Origin: Anthonomus grandis grandis
Taxonomy: Eukaryota; Arthropoda; Insecta; Coleoptera; Curculionidae
NCBI RefSeq assembly: GCF_022605725.1
Contig: NC_065556.1
Coordinates: 27,263,140 to 27,327,139, forward strand
DNA length: 64,000 bases
Reading direction: 5' to 3'
The position numbers were made by a program, and so were the translations under genes. Shown here piece by piece: positions 13,280 to 25,320 of this stretch; the first letter of the stretch is position 1; every line of letters begins with the position of its first letter. The notes beneath the pieces were generated by a model. It was given only the letters and a program-made list of their open reading frames with translations, ran no database searches and was not told the origin of the DNA.

Positions 13280-15660
13280 TTTTCCAGGTCATTGAAGCAA
13301 ATAAAATCATAATTTATTTCTTTCAGGTATTACAAAAAAAAATATTTTTCTACGTCAAATCCAGATTTTTACGGTCTTTTTCCAGACAGGTTTTTATAGT
13401 TATTTCGGGCATTTACAGTTATTTTGACGAGTTTGGTGTATTTCATAAACTTATTGATATTTTCCAGGCATTTGAGAACGGAGAAACTTTGAAGCAAATA
13501 AAACCATAATTTATTTCATTTAGGTATTACAAAAAAAAATATTTTTCTACGTCAAATCCAGATTTTTAAGGTCTCTTTCCAGGTATTTTTCATGAAGTTT
13601 CCAGGTAGTTTTTATAGTTATTTTGGGCATTTACAGTTATTTTTAAGAGTTTGGTGTATTTCATAAACTTATTGATGTTTTCCAGGCATTTGAGAACGGA
13701 GGAACTTTGAAGCAAATAAAACCATAATTTATTTCTTTCAGGTATTAAAAAAAAAATATTTTTCTACGTCAAATCCAGATTTTTAAGGTCTCCTTCCAGG
13801 TATTTTTCATGAAGTTTCCAGGTAGTTTTTATAGTTATTTTGGGCATTAACAGTTATTTTTAAGAGTTTGGTGTATTTCATAAACTTATTGATGTTTTCC
13901 AGGCATTTGAGAATGGAGGAACTTTGAAGCAAATAAAACCATAATTTATTTCTTTCAGGTATTAAAAAAAAAATATTTTTCTATGTCAAATCCAGATTTT
14001 TAAGGTCTCTTTCCAGGTATTTTTCATAAGGTTTCCAGGTAGTTTTTATAGTTATTTTGGGCATTTACAGTTATTTTTAAGAGTTTGGTGTATTTCATAA
14101 ACTTATTGATATTTTCCAGGCATTTGAGAACGGAGGAACTTTGAAGCAAATAAAATTATAATTTATTTCTTTCAGGTATTACAAAAAAAAATATTTTTCT
14201 ACGTCAAATCCAGATTTTTAAGGTCTCTTTCCAGGTATTTTTCATAAAGTTTCCAGGTAGTTTTTATAGTTATTTTGGGCATTTTCAGTTATTTTTAAGA
14301 GTTTGGTGTATTTCATAAACTTATTGATGTTTTCCAGGCATTTGAGAATGGAGGCACTTTGAAGCAAATAAAACCATAATTTATTTCTTTCAGGTATTAA
14401 AAAAAAAATATTTTTCTACGTCAAATCTAGATTTTTAAGGTCTCTTTCCAGGTTTTTTTCATGAAGTTTCCAGATGGTTTTTATAGTTATTTCAGGCATT
14501 TACAGTTATTTTTAAGAGTTTGGTGTATTTCATAAACTTATTGATATCTTCCAGGCATTTGAGGACGGAGGAACTTTGAAGCAAATAAAACCATAATTTA
14601 TTTCATTCAGGTATTACAAAAAAAAAAATTTCTACGTCAAATCCAGATTTTTAAGGTCTCTTTCCAGGTATTTTTCATAAGGTTTCCAGGTAGTTTTTAT
14701 AGTTATTTCGGGCATTTACAGTTATTTTTAAAGGTTTGGTGTATTTCATAAACTAATTGATATTTTCCAGGCATTAGAGAACAAGGGAACTTTGAAGCAA
14801 ATAAAATCATAATTTATTTCTTTCAGGTATTAAAAAAAAAATATTTTCCTACGTCAAATCCAGACTTTTACGATCTTTTTCCAGACAGGTTTTATAGTTA
14901 TTTCGGGCATTTATAGTTATTTTGACGAGTTTGGTGTATTTCACAAACTTATTGATATTTTCCAGGCATTTGAGAACGGAGGAACTTTGAAGCAAATAAA
15001 ACCATAATTTATTTCATTTAGGTATTACAAAAAAAATATTTTTCTACGTCAAATCCAGATTTTTAAGGCCTTTTTCCAGGTATTTTTCATAAAGATCACA
15101 CTGGTGAACCATGGGGATGTCGGATTCCTATTGAAAAACAGAAGTAAGTTCTCAGGAAGAAAGATATACATTGAGTCTGACCTTACCCCAGCTCAGTTGG
15201 AACTCCTTTATACAGTCAAAGAAGAACTAAGGCTGCGCAGGGACCGTGGTGAGGACAACCTCTTCATTAATTCTTGATTCTTATCCTAATTTAGTGTTCA
15301 AATTCAACATTTTTTTTTATTATATAGCAATTCTTTTATAGTTTAGTTGCATGAATCTAATACAGTTCAGGCATTCGTACTTGTACATTTATATATTTAA
15401 TTGATTCTCCTGTAACTGGGTATATGTAACCTGTTGGAAATAAAGCTCATTATTATTATTATTATTATAAAGTTTCCAGGTAGTTTTTATAGTTATTTCG
15501 GGCGTTTAAAGTTATTTGTACGAGTTTGGTGTATTTCACAAACTTATTGATATTTTCCAGGCATTTGAGGACGGATGAACTTTAAAACATAATTAATTTC
15601 TTCCAGGCATTAAAGAAAAAAAAATTTCTACCTCAATTCCAGATTTTTAAGGGGCTTTTC
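13280..15660. repeat. tandem array, about 217 bp unit, interrupted by a retrotransposon
   Basis: About nine copies share TTCCAGGCATTTGAGAACGG, TTTGAAGCAAATAAAACC, ACGTCAAATCCAGATTTTTA and GAGTTTGGTGTATTTCATAA. The unit includes several TTCCAGG words. The first copies carry an alternative TTTTGACGAG segment, which recurs in the copy near 14920, suggesting unequal exchange. The array is split at 15095-15466 by an inserted element and resumes in the middle of a unit. Confidence 0.9.
15095..15466 (+). mobile_element. 5'-truncated non-LTR retrotransposon with target-site duplication
   Basis: The insertion is flanked by ATAAAG at 15089-15094 and again at 15467-15472, and the interrupted 217-bp unit resumes correctly after it. 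It opens with a 60-codon frame (15095 to a TGA at 15274) reading VNHGDVGFLLKNRSKF, then IYIESDLTPAQLELLY and ELRLRRDRGEDNLFINS. This resembles the C-terminal part of ORF1-like proteins of insect LINEs (a xIxxDLTPxQ pattern); that match is from memory and moderate. The 3' end is a (TTA)n tail. The frame is intact and the duplication perfect, so the insertion is relatively young. Confidence 0.75.
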
Positions 15661-15839
15661 TAGGTGTGAAGGTTGAAGTTCCAGGGTGATTTTTTTGTAA
15701 AATTTTCAGATAATTTTTCTGGTTATTCCAGGCCCTTAAAGTCTCCTAATTATTTTATTTTATTTATTATTTTTCAAGCATTTAAAGCAAATAAAATCAT
15801 AAAAGACTTATAGAAAAATATTTTAAATAAAATAGAGTC

Positions 15840-16500
15840 TATTTACGTGAAAGAAAATGGACTTTATGTATAATAAAAGTTAAGAAAATGGTGAAAAATT
15901 GTAAATTTTGCATGTTATTAACGATTTAGCGTCAAAATAAATTTTTTCTATTTTTTTTTTATTAAGAACTCTTTAAAATTTAAACAAAGAGTGTTTTGTG
16001 TCCCTTTAAGTTATGCTCGGCTTTAATTAAGTTGGAAGCATTATATGGTGCATATTTAATATATTTTGCGTATTTTACACTAAAATTAATTTCATTTCAT
16101 TTATGTTTATTGTATATTATAAGCAAAACTTCTAGGTTAACAAAAAAATTTAAAATTAAAAAAAAAATCAAAAACCTTAAGTATTTTATAAAATTAAAAA
16201 GAAAGCGTTTCTATTGACAAAAATACATTTTTAAAGAACAAAAAAATCACTGCAAATGAGGAAACTAGAGGATTGTAATATACAATAGCGGATATTTTTT
16301 TGTGAAAAAGGTAAAAGTCCTATACGGCAATGTTTCTAATAAAAGTTCTGTGAGATAAAAGACGGTATATTTATACGAAAGAAAATTAACTTTATCTATA
16401 ATAGGAATTAAGAAATATGCGAAAAACTCTACATTTTGCATGTCACTAACGACTTTGCGATAAAATTAATTTATTCTTAATTTTTCTAAAATAAATTATT
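15840..16500. repeat. two diverged copies of an AT-rich segment
   Basis: The segments near 15849-16010 and 16375-16500 share GAAAGAAAATxxACTTTAT, ATTTTGCATGT and TAACGA followed by a run of AT. Copies of the TTTAAGTTATGC word follow near 16004 and 16741. Between 16500 and 17250 nothing else is recognised. Confidence 0.5.
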
Positions 16501-17249
16501 CTGAATTAAGGTTTTTTATATTCATTCAATGTTATATGGTGCATAATAATAATATTTATTTAGCATAAAAAAAGCTATAACTCTATCAAAATCTAAAGTT
16601 TTCATACACCCATTACATATTAACTTAAATCTATTTTTCCTATTTTACTTTAGAATTGATTTAATTTCACCTCTAATTAACTGAATTATAAGCAATTCTT
16701 TAAATATAAAATAATTTCTGTGAGTAAATGCTCTTCATATCCATTTAAGTTATGCATTATTTTTATTATTTAAATCCTGAAGAGTTTCCAGTTGGAAATA
16801 ATTTAACAACTTTAAAGTAATTTTTTTTAGCGTTAATTCATTGGCAGGAAATTATCTTTTGTCATCATATTTTTATTTAAAAAACAACCATTTTTGTTTA
16901 ATAGGTTTTCAAGAGAAAGAATTAGCAGTTAATGAAAATTATAAATATTACAAATTGTCTAGTGAAAAAAATTAAATTAAATGAAAAAAAAAAGTTTTAC
17001 AGTGAAAATGAATAGGTGAATGTGAGTTCAAAAATGTACCTTTAGCTACTAAGAAAAGTCAATCTAAACTGTCTAAAAACAGAACCAAAAGTGGCCTCAG
17101 TTGTCTAAAAAAGGACATAAAATGTCTTAAACTATCTAAAAAAAAGGAACCCAAAGCAAACCTATGTAAACATATAAGCAAAAACTGAAAAACGCGTTTA
17201 CCATCATTGTTTCAAGTCATCGGCAAAAACACTCAAATATTCTTCAAAC

Positions 17250-17840
17250 GCTCACACAAACCCGTACTTAATCAATTTCCTCTCTAACTGAAAGTTTAGA
17301 GGATGGGTGGTCTCTTCGTAATAACTGATATACGTGTGCGTGGCCAGTATATATGGTAAACATTACGAATAAATTGTTACTACGTACGATTATTTATTAG
17401 GCAGTAATGCTCTCTAAATATTAATCAGACGAATTAAGGCGGCTTCTTCTTATGGTGCTACGAATGGTATTCTAGTTTCTCTCTCTTTGATTCACCCTGC
17501 ATCGAAGACAAACCCGAAGTAATATTCAAATGATAAAGTGGCTAACGGAAAGGGGAAAACGATTCACAAGCCATTAAACAGTTGACAAATGATCGCGATG
17601 CCCCATATGGATTTCGCCCACCACCCCCTTACACCCTCCACCCGGTTCGCTTTTATTTGCCTACACGGAAAAGATGAAATTGGCCGATTCCTTCGCTCCT
17701 TTTTATTCCCCCATATCGTTCCAGGGACAATTTGCCTGTTTCCGGAGCGGCGCGAGTCATTTGTTATTTTTCCGGGGAAAAAGGGGAGGGCCCTCCCGGG
17801 AAAATCGAACGTTATTTTCCAGGAAGAGTATTGATATGAT
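17250..17840. other. GC-balanced, non-repetitive block, candidate conserved regulatory DNA
   Basis: The block stands out from AT-rich, repetitive neighbours. An 81-codon open frame at 17589-17834 has no recognisable domain and is most likely chance in GC-richer DNA. No promoter or splice signal could be assigned. Confidence 0.35.
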
Positions 17841-18202
17841 GGTGACGACGTAGAGCGAATGCATTTCCAGAGAAAGAATAATAAATGGGGGTGTTATAAC
17901 GTTTAGATAAGTTTCATAACGGTAAAGTATTGGTGTAACTTAGAAATTAAATTTATTAACAGGAAAGCTTTTTACTCTATAATCTTAACTCCCTCCAAAT
18001 TACTCTCCGTCCCATTATCTCATAGTATTAAATAAATAAATATGCCTATATTTAAGGAATTGTCAAATTTGGTATATCTGCCTGGAAAATATACATAATT
18101 ATATGAAATACTTAAAAGAATGTAAGTGCCTCAGATTACCATAAAATTTTTCTGGAAAATTCATGAAAATTAACTGCAAAAATCCTCCAAAAACCTGAAA
18201 TT

Positions 18203-20988
18203 TATGTAGCGATAACTGAATATCTCGATTTCTAGTCGCTAGAATGTTGTAATTATTGATTTATAAGATACTTCAAGAGCTTTTCAAGCAACTACTAAAA
18301 AAGATTATTGAAATCCATTTACTAAAAATGAAGATATTAACATTTCTCTCACAGGAGTGCCTGGAAGAAATAAAATAATTTGTCTCTTATTGATAACTGA
18401 ATATCTTAATTTCTAGTCGCTAAAATGTTCTGAATTTTAATTTATAAGATACTTCAAGGCCTTCACAAGCAACTACTGAAAAAATTATTGGAATCCGTTT
18501 ACTAAAAATTAAGATATTGACATTTTTCTCACAGGAGTGCCTGGAAGAAATAAAATAATTTGTCTCTTATTGATAACTGAATATCTTGATTTCTAGTCGC
18601 TTAAATATTGTGAATTTTGATTTATAAGATACTTCAGGAGCTTTTCAAGCAACTACTGAAAAAATTGTTGAAATCCGTTTACTTAAAATGAAGATATTAA
18701 CATTTCTCTCACAGGAGTGCCTGGAAGAAATAAAATAATTTGTCTCTTATTCATAACTGAATATCTTGATTTCTCATCGCTTAAATATTGTGAATTTTGA
18801 TTTATAAGATACTTCAGGAGCTTTCCAAGCAATTACTGAAAAAATTATTGAAATCTATTTACTAAAAATGAACATATTGACATTTCTCTCACAGGAGTGC
18901 CTGGAAAAAATAAAATAATTTGTCATTTATTGATAACTGAATATCTTGATTTCTAATCGCTAAAATTTTGTAAATTTTAAATTATGAGATACTTCAAGGG
19001 CTTTTTAAGCAACTACTCAAAAAATTATTAAAATCCGTTTACTAAAAATGAAGATATTGACATTTCTCTCACAGGAGTGCCTGAAAGAAATAAAATAATT
19101 TGTCTCTTATTGATAACTCAATATCTTGATTTATAGTCGCTTAAGTGTTGTGAATTTTGATTTATAAGATACTTCACGAGCTTTTCAAGCAATTATTGAA
19201 AAAATTATTGGAATCCGTCTACTAAAAATGATGATATTGACATTTTTCTCTCAGGAGTGCCTGGAAGAAATAACATAATTTGTCTCTTATTGGCAACTGA
19301 ATATCTTAATTTCTAGTCCCTAAAAAATTATAAATTTTAATTTATAAGATACTTCAAGAGCTTTTTAAGCAACTACTGAAAAAAATATTAAAATCCGTTT
19401 ACTAAAAATGAAGATATTGACATTTTTCTCACAGGAGTGCCTGGAAGAAATAAAATAATTTATCTCTTATTGATAACTAAATATCTTAATTTCTAGTCGC
19501 TAAAAAATTATGAATTTTGATTTATAAGATACTTCAAGAGCTTTTTAAGCAACTACTGAAAAAATTATCGAAATCCGTTTACTAAAACTGAAGATATTGA
19601 CATTTTTCTCACAGGAGTGCCTGGAAGAAATAAAATAATTTGTCTCTTATTGATAACTGAATATCTTAATTTCTAGTTACTTAAATGTTGTGAATTTTGA
19701 TTTATAAGATACTTCAGGAGCTTTCCAAGCAACTACTGAAAAAATTATTGAAATCCATTTAATAAAAATGAAGATATTGACATTTTTCTCACAGGAGTGC
19801 CTGGAAGAAATAAAATAATTTATCTCTTATTGATAACTGAATATCTTAATTTCTAGTCGCTAAAAAATTATGAATTTTGATTTATAAGATACTTCAAGAG
19901 CTTTTTAAGCAACTACTGAAAAAATTATCGAAATCCGTTTACTAAAACTGAAGATATTGACATTTTTCTCACAGGAGTGCCTGGAAGAAATAAAATAATT
20001 TGTCTCTTATTGATAACTGAATATCTTAATTTCTAGTTACTTAAATGTTGTGAATTTTGATTTATAAGATACTTCAGGAGCTTTCCAAGCAACTACTGAA
20101 AAAATTATTGAAATCCATTTAATAAAAATGAAGATATTGACATTTTTCTCACAGGAGTGCCTGGAAGAAATAAAATAATTTATCTCTTATTGATAACTGA
20201 ATATCTTAATTTCTAGTCGCTAAAAAATTATGAATTTTGATTTATAAGATACTTCAAGAGCTTTTTAAGCAACTACTGAAAAAATTATCGACATCCGTTT
20301 ACTAAAACTGAAGATATTGACATTTTTCTCACAGGAGTGCCTGGAAAAAATAAAATAATTTGTCTCTTATTGATAACTAAATATCTTAATTTCTAGTCGC
20401 TAAAAAATTATGAATTTTAATTTATAAGATTCTTCAAGAGCTTTTTAAGCAACTACTGAAAAAATTATCGAAATCCGTTTACTAAAACTAAAGATATTGA
20501 CATTTTTCTCACAGGAGTGCCTGGAAGAAATAAAATAATTTGTCTCTTATTGATAACTGAATATCTTAATTTCTAGTCGCTAAAAAATTATGAATTTTGA
20601 TTTATAAGATACTTCCAGAGCTTTTTAAGCAACTACTGAAAAAATTATCGAAATCCGTTTACTAAAAATAAAGATATTAACATTTCTCTCACAGGAGTGC
20701 CTGGAAGAAATAAAATAATTTGTCTCTTATTGATAACTCAAAATCTTGATTTTTAGTCTCCTAAATGTTGTGAATTTTGATTTATAAGATACTTCAACGC
20801 CTTTTCAAGCAACTACTGAAAAAATTGTTGAAATCCGTTTACTAAAAATGAAGATATTAATATTTTTCTCACAGGAGTGCCTGGAAGAAATAAAATAATT
20901 TGTCTCTTATTGACAACTGAATATCTTGATTTCTAGTCACTAAAATGTTGTAATTATTGATTTACAAATACCCCAAGGGCTTTCCAAG
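18203..20988. repeat. 180-bp satellite array, about 15 copies
   Basis: Copies containing CACAGGAGTGCCTGGAAGAA fall exactly every 180 bases from 18354 to 20874. Shared words include TTATTGATAACTGAATATCT, TTTATAAGATACTTCA and AAATCCGTTTACTAAAA. Differences are almost all substitutions. Neighbouring copies from about 19441 to 20340 alternate in two forms (CTAAAAAATTATGAATTTT against CTTAAATGTTGTGAATTTT), giving a 360-bp higher-order unit. The first and last copies share TTGTAATTATTGATTTA and are more diverged. Confidence 0.95.
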
Positions 20989-21253
20989 CATGAACGTCTG
21001 CTTGAAAGATTTCATGTAAAATCCTTACAGGAAAAAAGGGATTCGGTAGATCTACAGTTCTTATATAAATTAATTAATGGTTTAATCGACTCGCCGGAGA
21101 CCTTGCAACTTCTAAATTTACACACTCCTCGGCTGTCAGCTCGCAGTCCTCAAACTTTTTACCTTTTAAGACCTAGAACCAATATTAAAAAACTAATTTC
21201 ACCTATACCTAGAGCTTGCAATACATACAACTCTATACAAGATCAATGCGATA
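20989..21253 (+). pseudogene. C-terminal end of a LINE ORF2, interrupted by a DNA transposon
   Basis: An open frame reads HERLLERFHVKSLQEKRD, DLQFLYKLINGLIDSPETLQ, LLNLHTPRLSARSPQTFYLL and ACNTYNSIQDQCDI, the characteristic C-terminal tail of insect Jockey/CR1-type LINE polymerases. It starts abruptly at the satellite edge and is cut at 21254 by the terminal repeat of a Tc1-like element. The matching 3' end appears beyond that element near 22655. Confidence 0.75.
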
Positions 21254-21255
21254 TA

Positions 21256-22630
21256 CAGGGTGTACATAAATAAATGCGAAAAAATTCAGGAACTGATTCT
21301 TATGTAAATTTTAAGAAAGAAACTTTATATGAACGTATGGCCTAAAAGTCCTAACATTTGAGATACCGGGTGGTAAAGATTGAAGAAAAATTTAGGTTAT
21401 TTTACAATACCTGTAAAACCCCCGAAGATATTTTAGTAATATTTGGTATGCATCAAAAGGCATTTTATGAGGCTCATTATTTTTTTTTATTTATATCAGT
21501 GACGTTCCTGCAAGGTTTAAAGTAAATATGTAGATTACGAGAAACTATGCAATATTAGAACACCGGAATTGGAAGAAGCAGTACTTAATTTAATTGATGA
21601 ACAACCTGATACCAGCACTGGAAACTCTGCAACTACATGTTAATCATATGATGTTATGGACTATTTTAAAGGATCACTTATTATATCCATATCACGTACA
21701 ACGAGTCCAGGCTCTATTACCACGAGATTTTCCTAGGCCTCTTGAATTTTCTCGTTGGATGTTAGAAGCCATTGAGGAAAACCCTCAGTTTTTAAGCCAG
21801 ATTCTGCTTACTTCCGAAGCTAATTTTTCCAGAGAGGCAATCATTAACTACCATAATAACCACATTTGGGCAGATAAAAATCCCCATGCCATAGTTGAAG
21901 CTCATCACCAACAACAATTTTCTTGAAATGTATCGGTTGGAAATACATTTAAAGAAAATTGTTTTTCAATCATTGGAGAGCACCATACACCCGTTTGCTC
22001 CAAAACATACTTCCAGGACTTTTAATCCAGGATGGGGCTCCTGCTCATTTTAGTTTATTAGAACGTCGTTATTCAGACAAAACATAACATATCAAAAGCG
22101 TTGGAAGCGGTCCTCAGTTTCGGCCACCTTGGTCACCAGATATGAATCTACTAGATTTTACCACATGGGGTCATTTAAAAACTTTGGTGTACAGGATTCA
22201 GGTACTGGATATTGATGACTTGAGAAATCGAATCATTAATTCATGTGCCGTAATTCAAAATTCTCCTGGAATTTTTTATCGGATTTGTCGACAAATACGG
22301 CGACGTATGTAGACTCTTGCATAATGGCAGAGGGTATTTAATTTATTTTTCTTTTATTTGGTTTAAAATAAAAATTAGAATCACATCTAAACATTAATAA
22401 TAAACGTAAAACATTTAGGTAGATCGATTTAATTTTTTTAATTGAATACGCAACCTCGAACAAACGAAAGTCAAGAAATAAAATTTTCGCAAAAATAAAT
22501 GAGAATTACAAAAATAAAAAAAGGGGTGTGCCATATTTTTCATCAAAAATATTTAGTTTAAACCTTACACGAACGTCACTGGTACAAATAAAAAAAATCA
22601 ATGAGCCTCAGAAAATGCCTTTTGATGCAT
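21256..22630 (+). mobile_element. Tc1/mariner-type element with long terminal inverted repeats
   Basis: The left end begins CAGGGTGTAC after TA (21254-21255). The inner part of the repeat at about 21450-21525 (GCATCAAAAGGCATTTTATG onward to GCAAGGTTTAAA) is complementary to 22555-22630 (TTTAAACCTTACACG to CCTTTTGATGCAT). The outer part of the right repeat is missing; instead the sequence folds back on itself. The left end resembles the fragment at 1012. Confidence 0.75.
21570..22330 (+). pseudogene. inactivated DDE transposase of the Tc1/mariner group
   Basis: The longest open piece, 21594-21926, reads LLPRDFPRPLEFSRWMLEAI, ENPQFLSQILLTSEANFSRE and NNHIWADKNPHAIVEAHHQQ, a pattern seen in insect IS630/Tc1-mariner transposases. 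The block usually reading TDEATFSREG has TSEANFSREA, so the first catalytic aspartate is replaced by Ser (residue 74 of this frame). After frameshifts come IQDGAPAHFSLLERRYSD (second aspartate) and WSPDMNLLDFTTWGHLKTLV (third). The N-terminal DNA-binding part is not recognisable. Frameshifts and the lost residue make it inactive. Confidence 0.75.
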
Positions 22631-22652
22631 AGAAAATGCATCAAAAGGCATT
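22614..22652. repeat. perfect hairpin at the broken end of the Tc1-like element
   Basis: AATGCCTTTTGATGCAT is followed, after a 5-base loop AGAAA, by its complement ATGCATCAAAAGGCATT. The terminal repeat has been copied back on itself instead of ending normally. Confidence 0.85.
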
Positions 22653-22735
22653 TTCCATGGCAAAGGTCAAGGCAAAGGCAAAGGCCACTCTATTATTAAA
22701 GTTTTTCTATTGAGTGATGTAAATAAATAAATATC
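22653..22735 (+). pseudogene. 3' end of the interrupted LINE
   Basis: The frame SIIKVFLLSDVNK followed by TAA and an AAATAAATAAAT tail fits the end of the LINE ORF2 cut at 21253. This implies the Tc1-like element inserted into an existing LINE fragment. The linking GGCAAAG repeats (22660-22680) are unexplained. Confidence 0.45.
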
Positions 22736-22739
22736 ATAT

Positions 22740-23400
22740 GTAAATTTTTATAACCTCTATTGTATCACACCTGCAAATTAATCGATAATTTCGAGCACAA
22801 ACACGAACAGTTATTCGGTCCGCGGTAACGACATTATAAATTAATTTAGGAGCAGACGATCGAACGGAATGCGAAAGGCAAACCGAAAAAACTCACTCAC
22901 TCACTCACTCACTCACTCGCTTATCTCCGCTCTTTTTCTCTCATCCACAAAGCAAAGCAAAGGTAGAATTAACCCGTAGCTCGAATTGAAACACGCCCCG
23001 GGTCCCAAAGCAATTTAAGGCAATTTATTAGTCTAAAGCAGCGAGCGAACGTGTTATTAAATTTTTAATTTTGATCACTTTACGTTATCAATAATATTAA
23101 TTAAGAAGGTTGGGAATAATATTATACCTTTAGAGAAAAACATCATATCCTTCCTTCACTCCGATGGGTATCGTCGGGTTGTTGCCGCGGGCGTGGAATA
23201 CCAGTATGTTGATCGGGGCAGATAATAATACAAGAAGTGCAGTTTGCACACGGACCCCCATTATACACGAGATGCTTAAACAAATTATTTTAATACAGTT
23301 TAGCCGAGTGGAAAATTAATATGCCTCGATTCTGGACTTGTTTATCCGTCTTGATAAACTTTCACGATCGTATCCATTTAAGTTATGCAAGCTACATAAA
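22740..23400. other. GC-balanced intronic block with an ACTC microsatellite
   Basis: The segment from 22780 to 23240 is not repetitive and is less AT-rich, a candidate regulatory region. An (ACTC)n tract lies at 22890-22918. A copy of the TCCATTTAAGTTATGCA motif lies at 23373-23389. Confidence 0.4.
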
Positions 23401-23859
23401 TCTCTTCTTAAACCCTCAAGTTCAAATTGTGCATTAAAAATATAATTGATGGTGATTTTGAAAATCTCTTGCTTTTGTTATAACATTAGGAACGTAGGAG
23501 TATAATTGAATTGATCGCTATGAAATCAGCGTTAACCAAGAATGTTAGAATATTATGAAGTCATTGCTTTTAGAGTAATTTTTAAATGGATTAACCGAAT
23601 CCTAATTATTTATTTATTTTATTGTATCGATTTTCATGGAAGTTCCTGAAAAATTATTAAATTTCTTCCAGGCAGTTGAAAAACGTAATTTGGAAAAAAA
23701 ATTCTGTTTCTATATTCAATATTGAGACAGTTAAAGCAGTTTGATGAAAAAATCGCTTTTAATGATTTTATAGTTTTATAATCACCATTTTTAATCAATT
23801 TAAGTTAAGATGATTGATTTTTAATGTATGCATTTTTTTAAAATTCCAATTTTTCTCCC

Positions 23860-25000
23860 ATTTCATCAAAGATTCTTAGGTGTTTTTTAATTACTTTGCA
23901 AAAATTGATTTTTTTACTAAAGTTGGATTGATAATTAGTGAATTACACAAAAAGTCCAGTAACTTGGTCCAGGTTATCAGGAGATTGAATGATTGATCAA
24001 TCCAATAATTTTTTTTAATCCCTTTGCAAAAATTGATTTTTTTGTTAAAATTGGGTTGACAATCATTTTTTTAGTATAAGAAAAAATCACTTTTAGGGGT
24101 AGATTGAGTGATTGACTAATTCAAGATTTCTACTAATTTTGTGACAAAATATCAATTTTTGTGAAAAAATTAGATTGTTCACTCCAATTAGGTTCAAAAA
24201 TTCAAAAACTAGAAAACAAGTGTAAAAAAATTAATTCTATTAGAAGACTGAGTGATTATTTGATCCAAGGTTCTTAATTATTTATATTAAATTAAAAAAA
24301 AAATCCAATCAGTTTTAAAGCAGGATTGAGTGATTGATTAAACCAGAATTATTTGTGTTTCAATAATGTTTTATTTTTATTTAATCTTCCTGGAAAATTG
24401 TGGTTTTTCAATTAGAGTTTGATAATTAGAGTATTACAAAAAAAGGTCCAAAAACTGGATTGAAAATGATGAAAAAAATCACTTTTATCAGGAGTTTGAG
24501 TGACTGATTAATCCAAGATTCTTAGTGACTATAAAAAATTGAATCATTTTTTAATCCTTTTGCAAAAATTAAATTTGCCACTCAAATTAGATTGATAATT
24601 GGTGAATTACAAAAAAAGTCCAAGAACTGGAGTACACGTGATAAAAAAATCAGTTTTATCAGGAGATTAGAGTAATTTGATTGATCCAAGATTCTTAATA
24701 TTTACATAAAATATTATTAATTAATTCAATCACTTTTAAGGGGGGAATAAGTGATTAATAGTCAAGGAATTTCTAGCATGTTAAGGATGTTTCATTTTCT
24801 TTCAACTTCTCTGGATAAAATGTTTTTTTTACTTAAGATTACTCAAGATCTGATTGATTTTTAGTATGGTCTTAGAATTTCAATTTTTCTGTAAAAATAG
24901 GAGTTTTTACACAAAATAGATTCATAATTCGAGTGTTACAAAAAGGCCTTAAAACCTTATTAAAAGTGATAACAAAATTATTTTTATCACGCATTTCAGA
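23860..25000. repeat. diffuse, irregular repeats
   Basis: Phrases such as TTTGCAAAAATTGATTTTTT, GATTGAGTGATTGATTAATC and AAAAAGTCCAAGAACTGG recur at irregular intervals of 80-170 bases. The copies are old and partly lost. No coding sequence is seen. Confidence 0.6.
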
Positions 25001-25320
25001 TAATTATTTATGCATTTCTTCTTATGACAATCCTTTATAATCTTTACGAATATTGTTACTTATTTTTGTTAAAGATCAAAGATCAAGGATTTTTGAAGTT
25101 GAAAGTCTTAATATTAATAATAATCTTTTTACGTTGAAGTACCCGATGATTTACCTTTTAAGGCATTTAAACATTATTTGTTTTAAGTGTTTCTGCCAGG
25201 CTCTTTCCAGGTATTTTCAAGAAATTTCCAAAGAGAATCTGTTTGGTTTTTTCAAGCACTTAAACGCTCTCATAAGTCATATAATTATTTATATATTTTA
25301 GGTAATTAAGGGAGATATAC

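Noticed and set aside
17589..17834. 81-codon plus-strand frame
   Set aside because: No known motif, no neighbour evidence, and a GC-rich setting where stops are rarer by chance.
18203..20988. CRISPR-like repeat array
   Set aside because: The unit is 180 bp with no unique spacers and the setting is an animal intron; it is a satellite.
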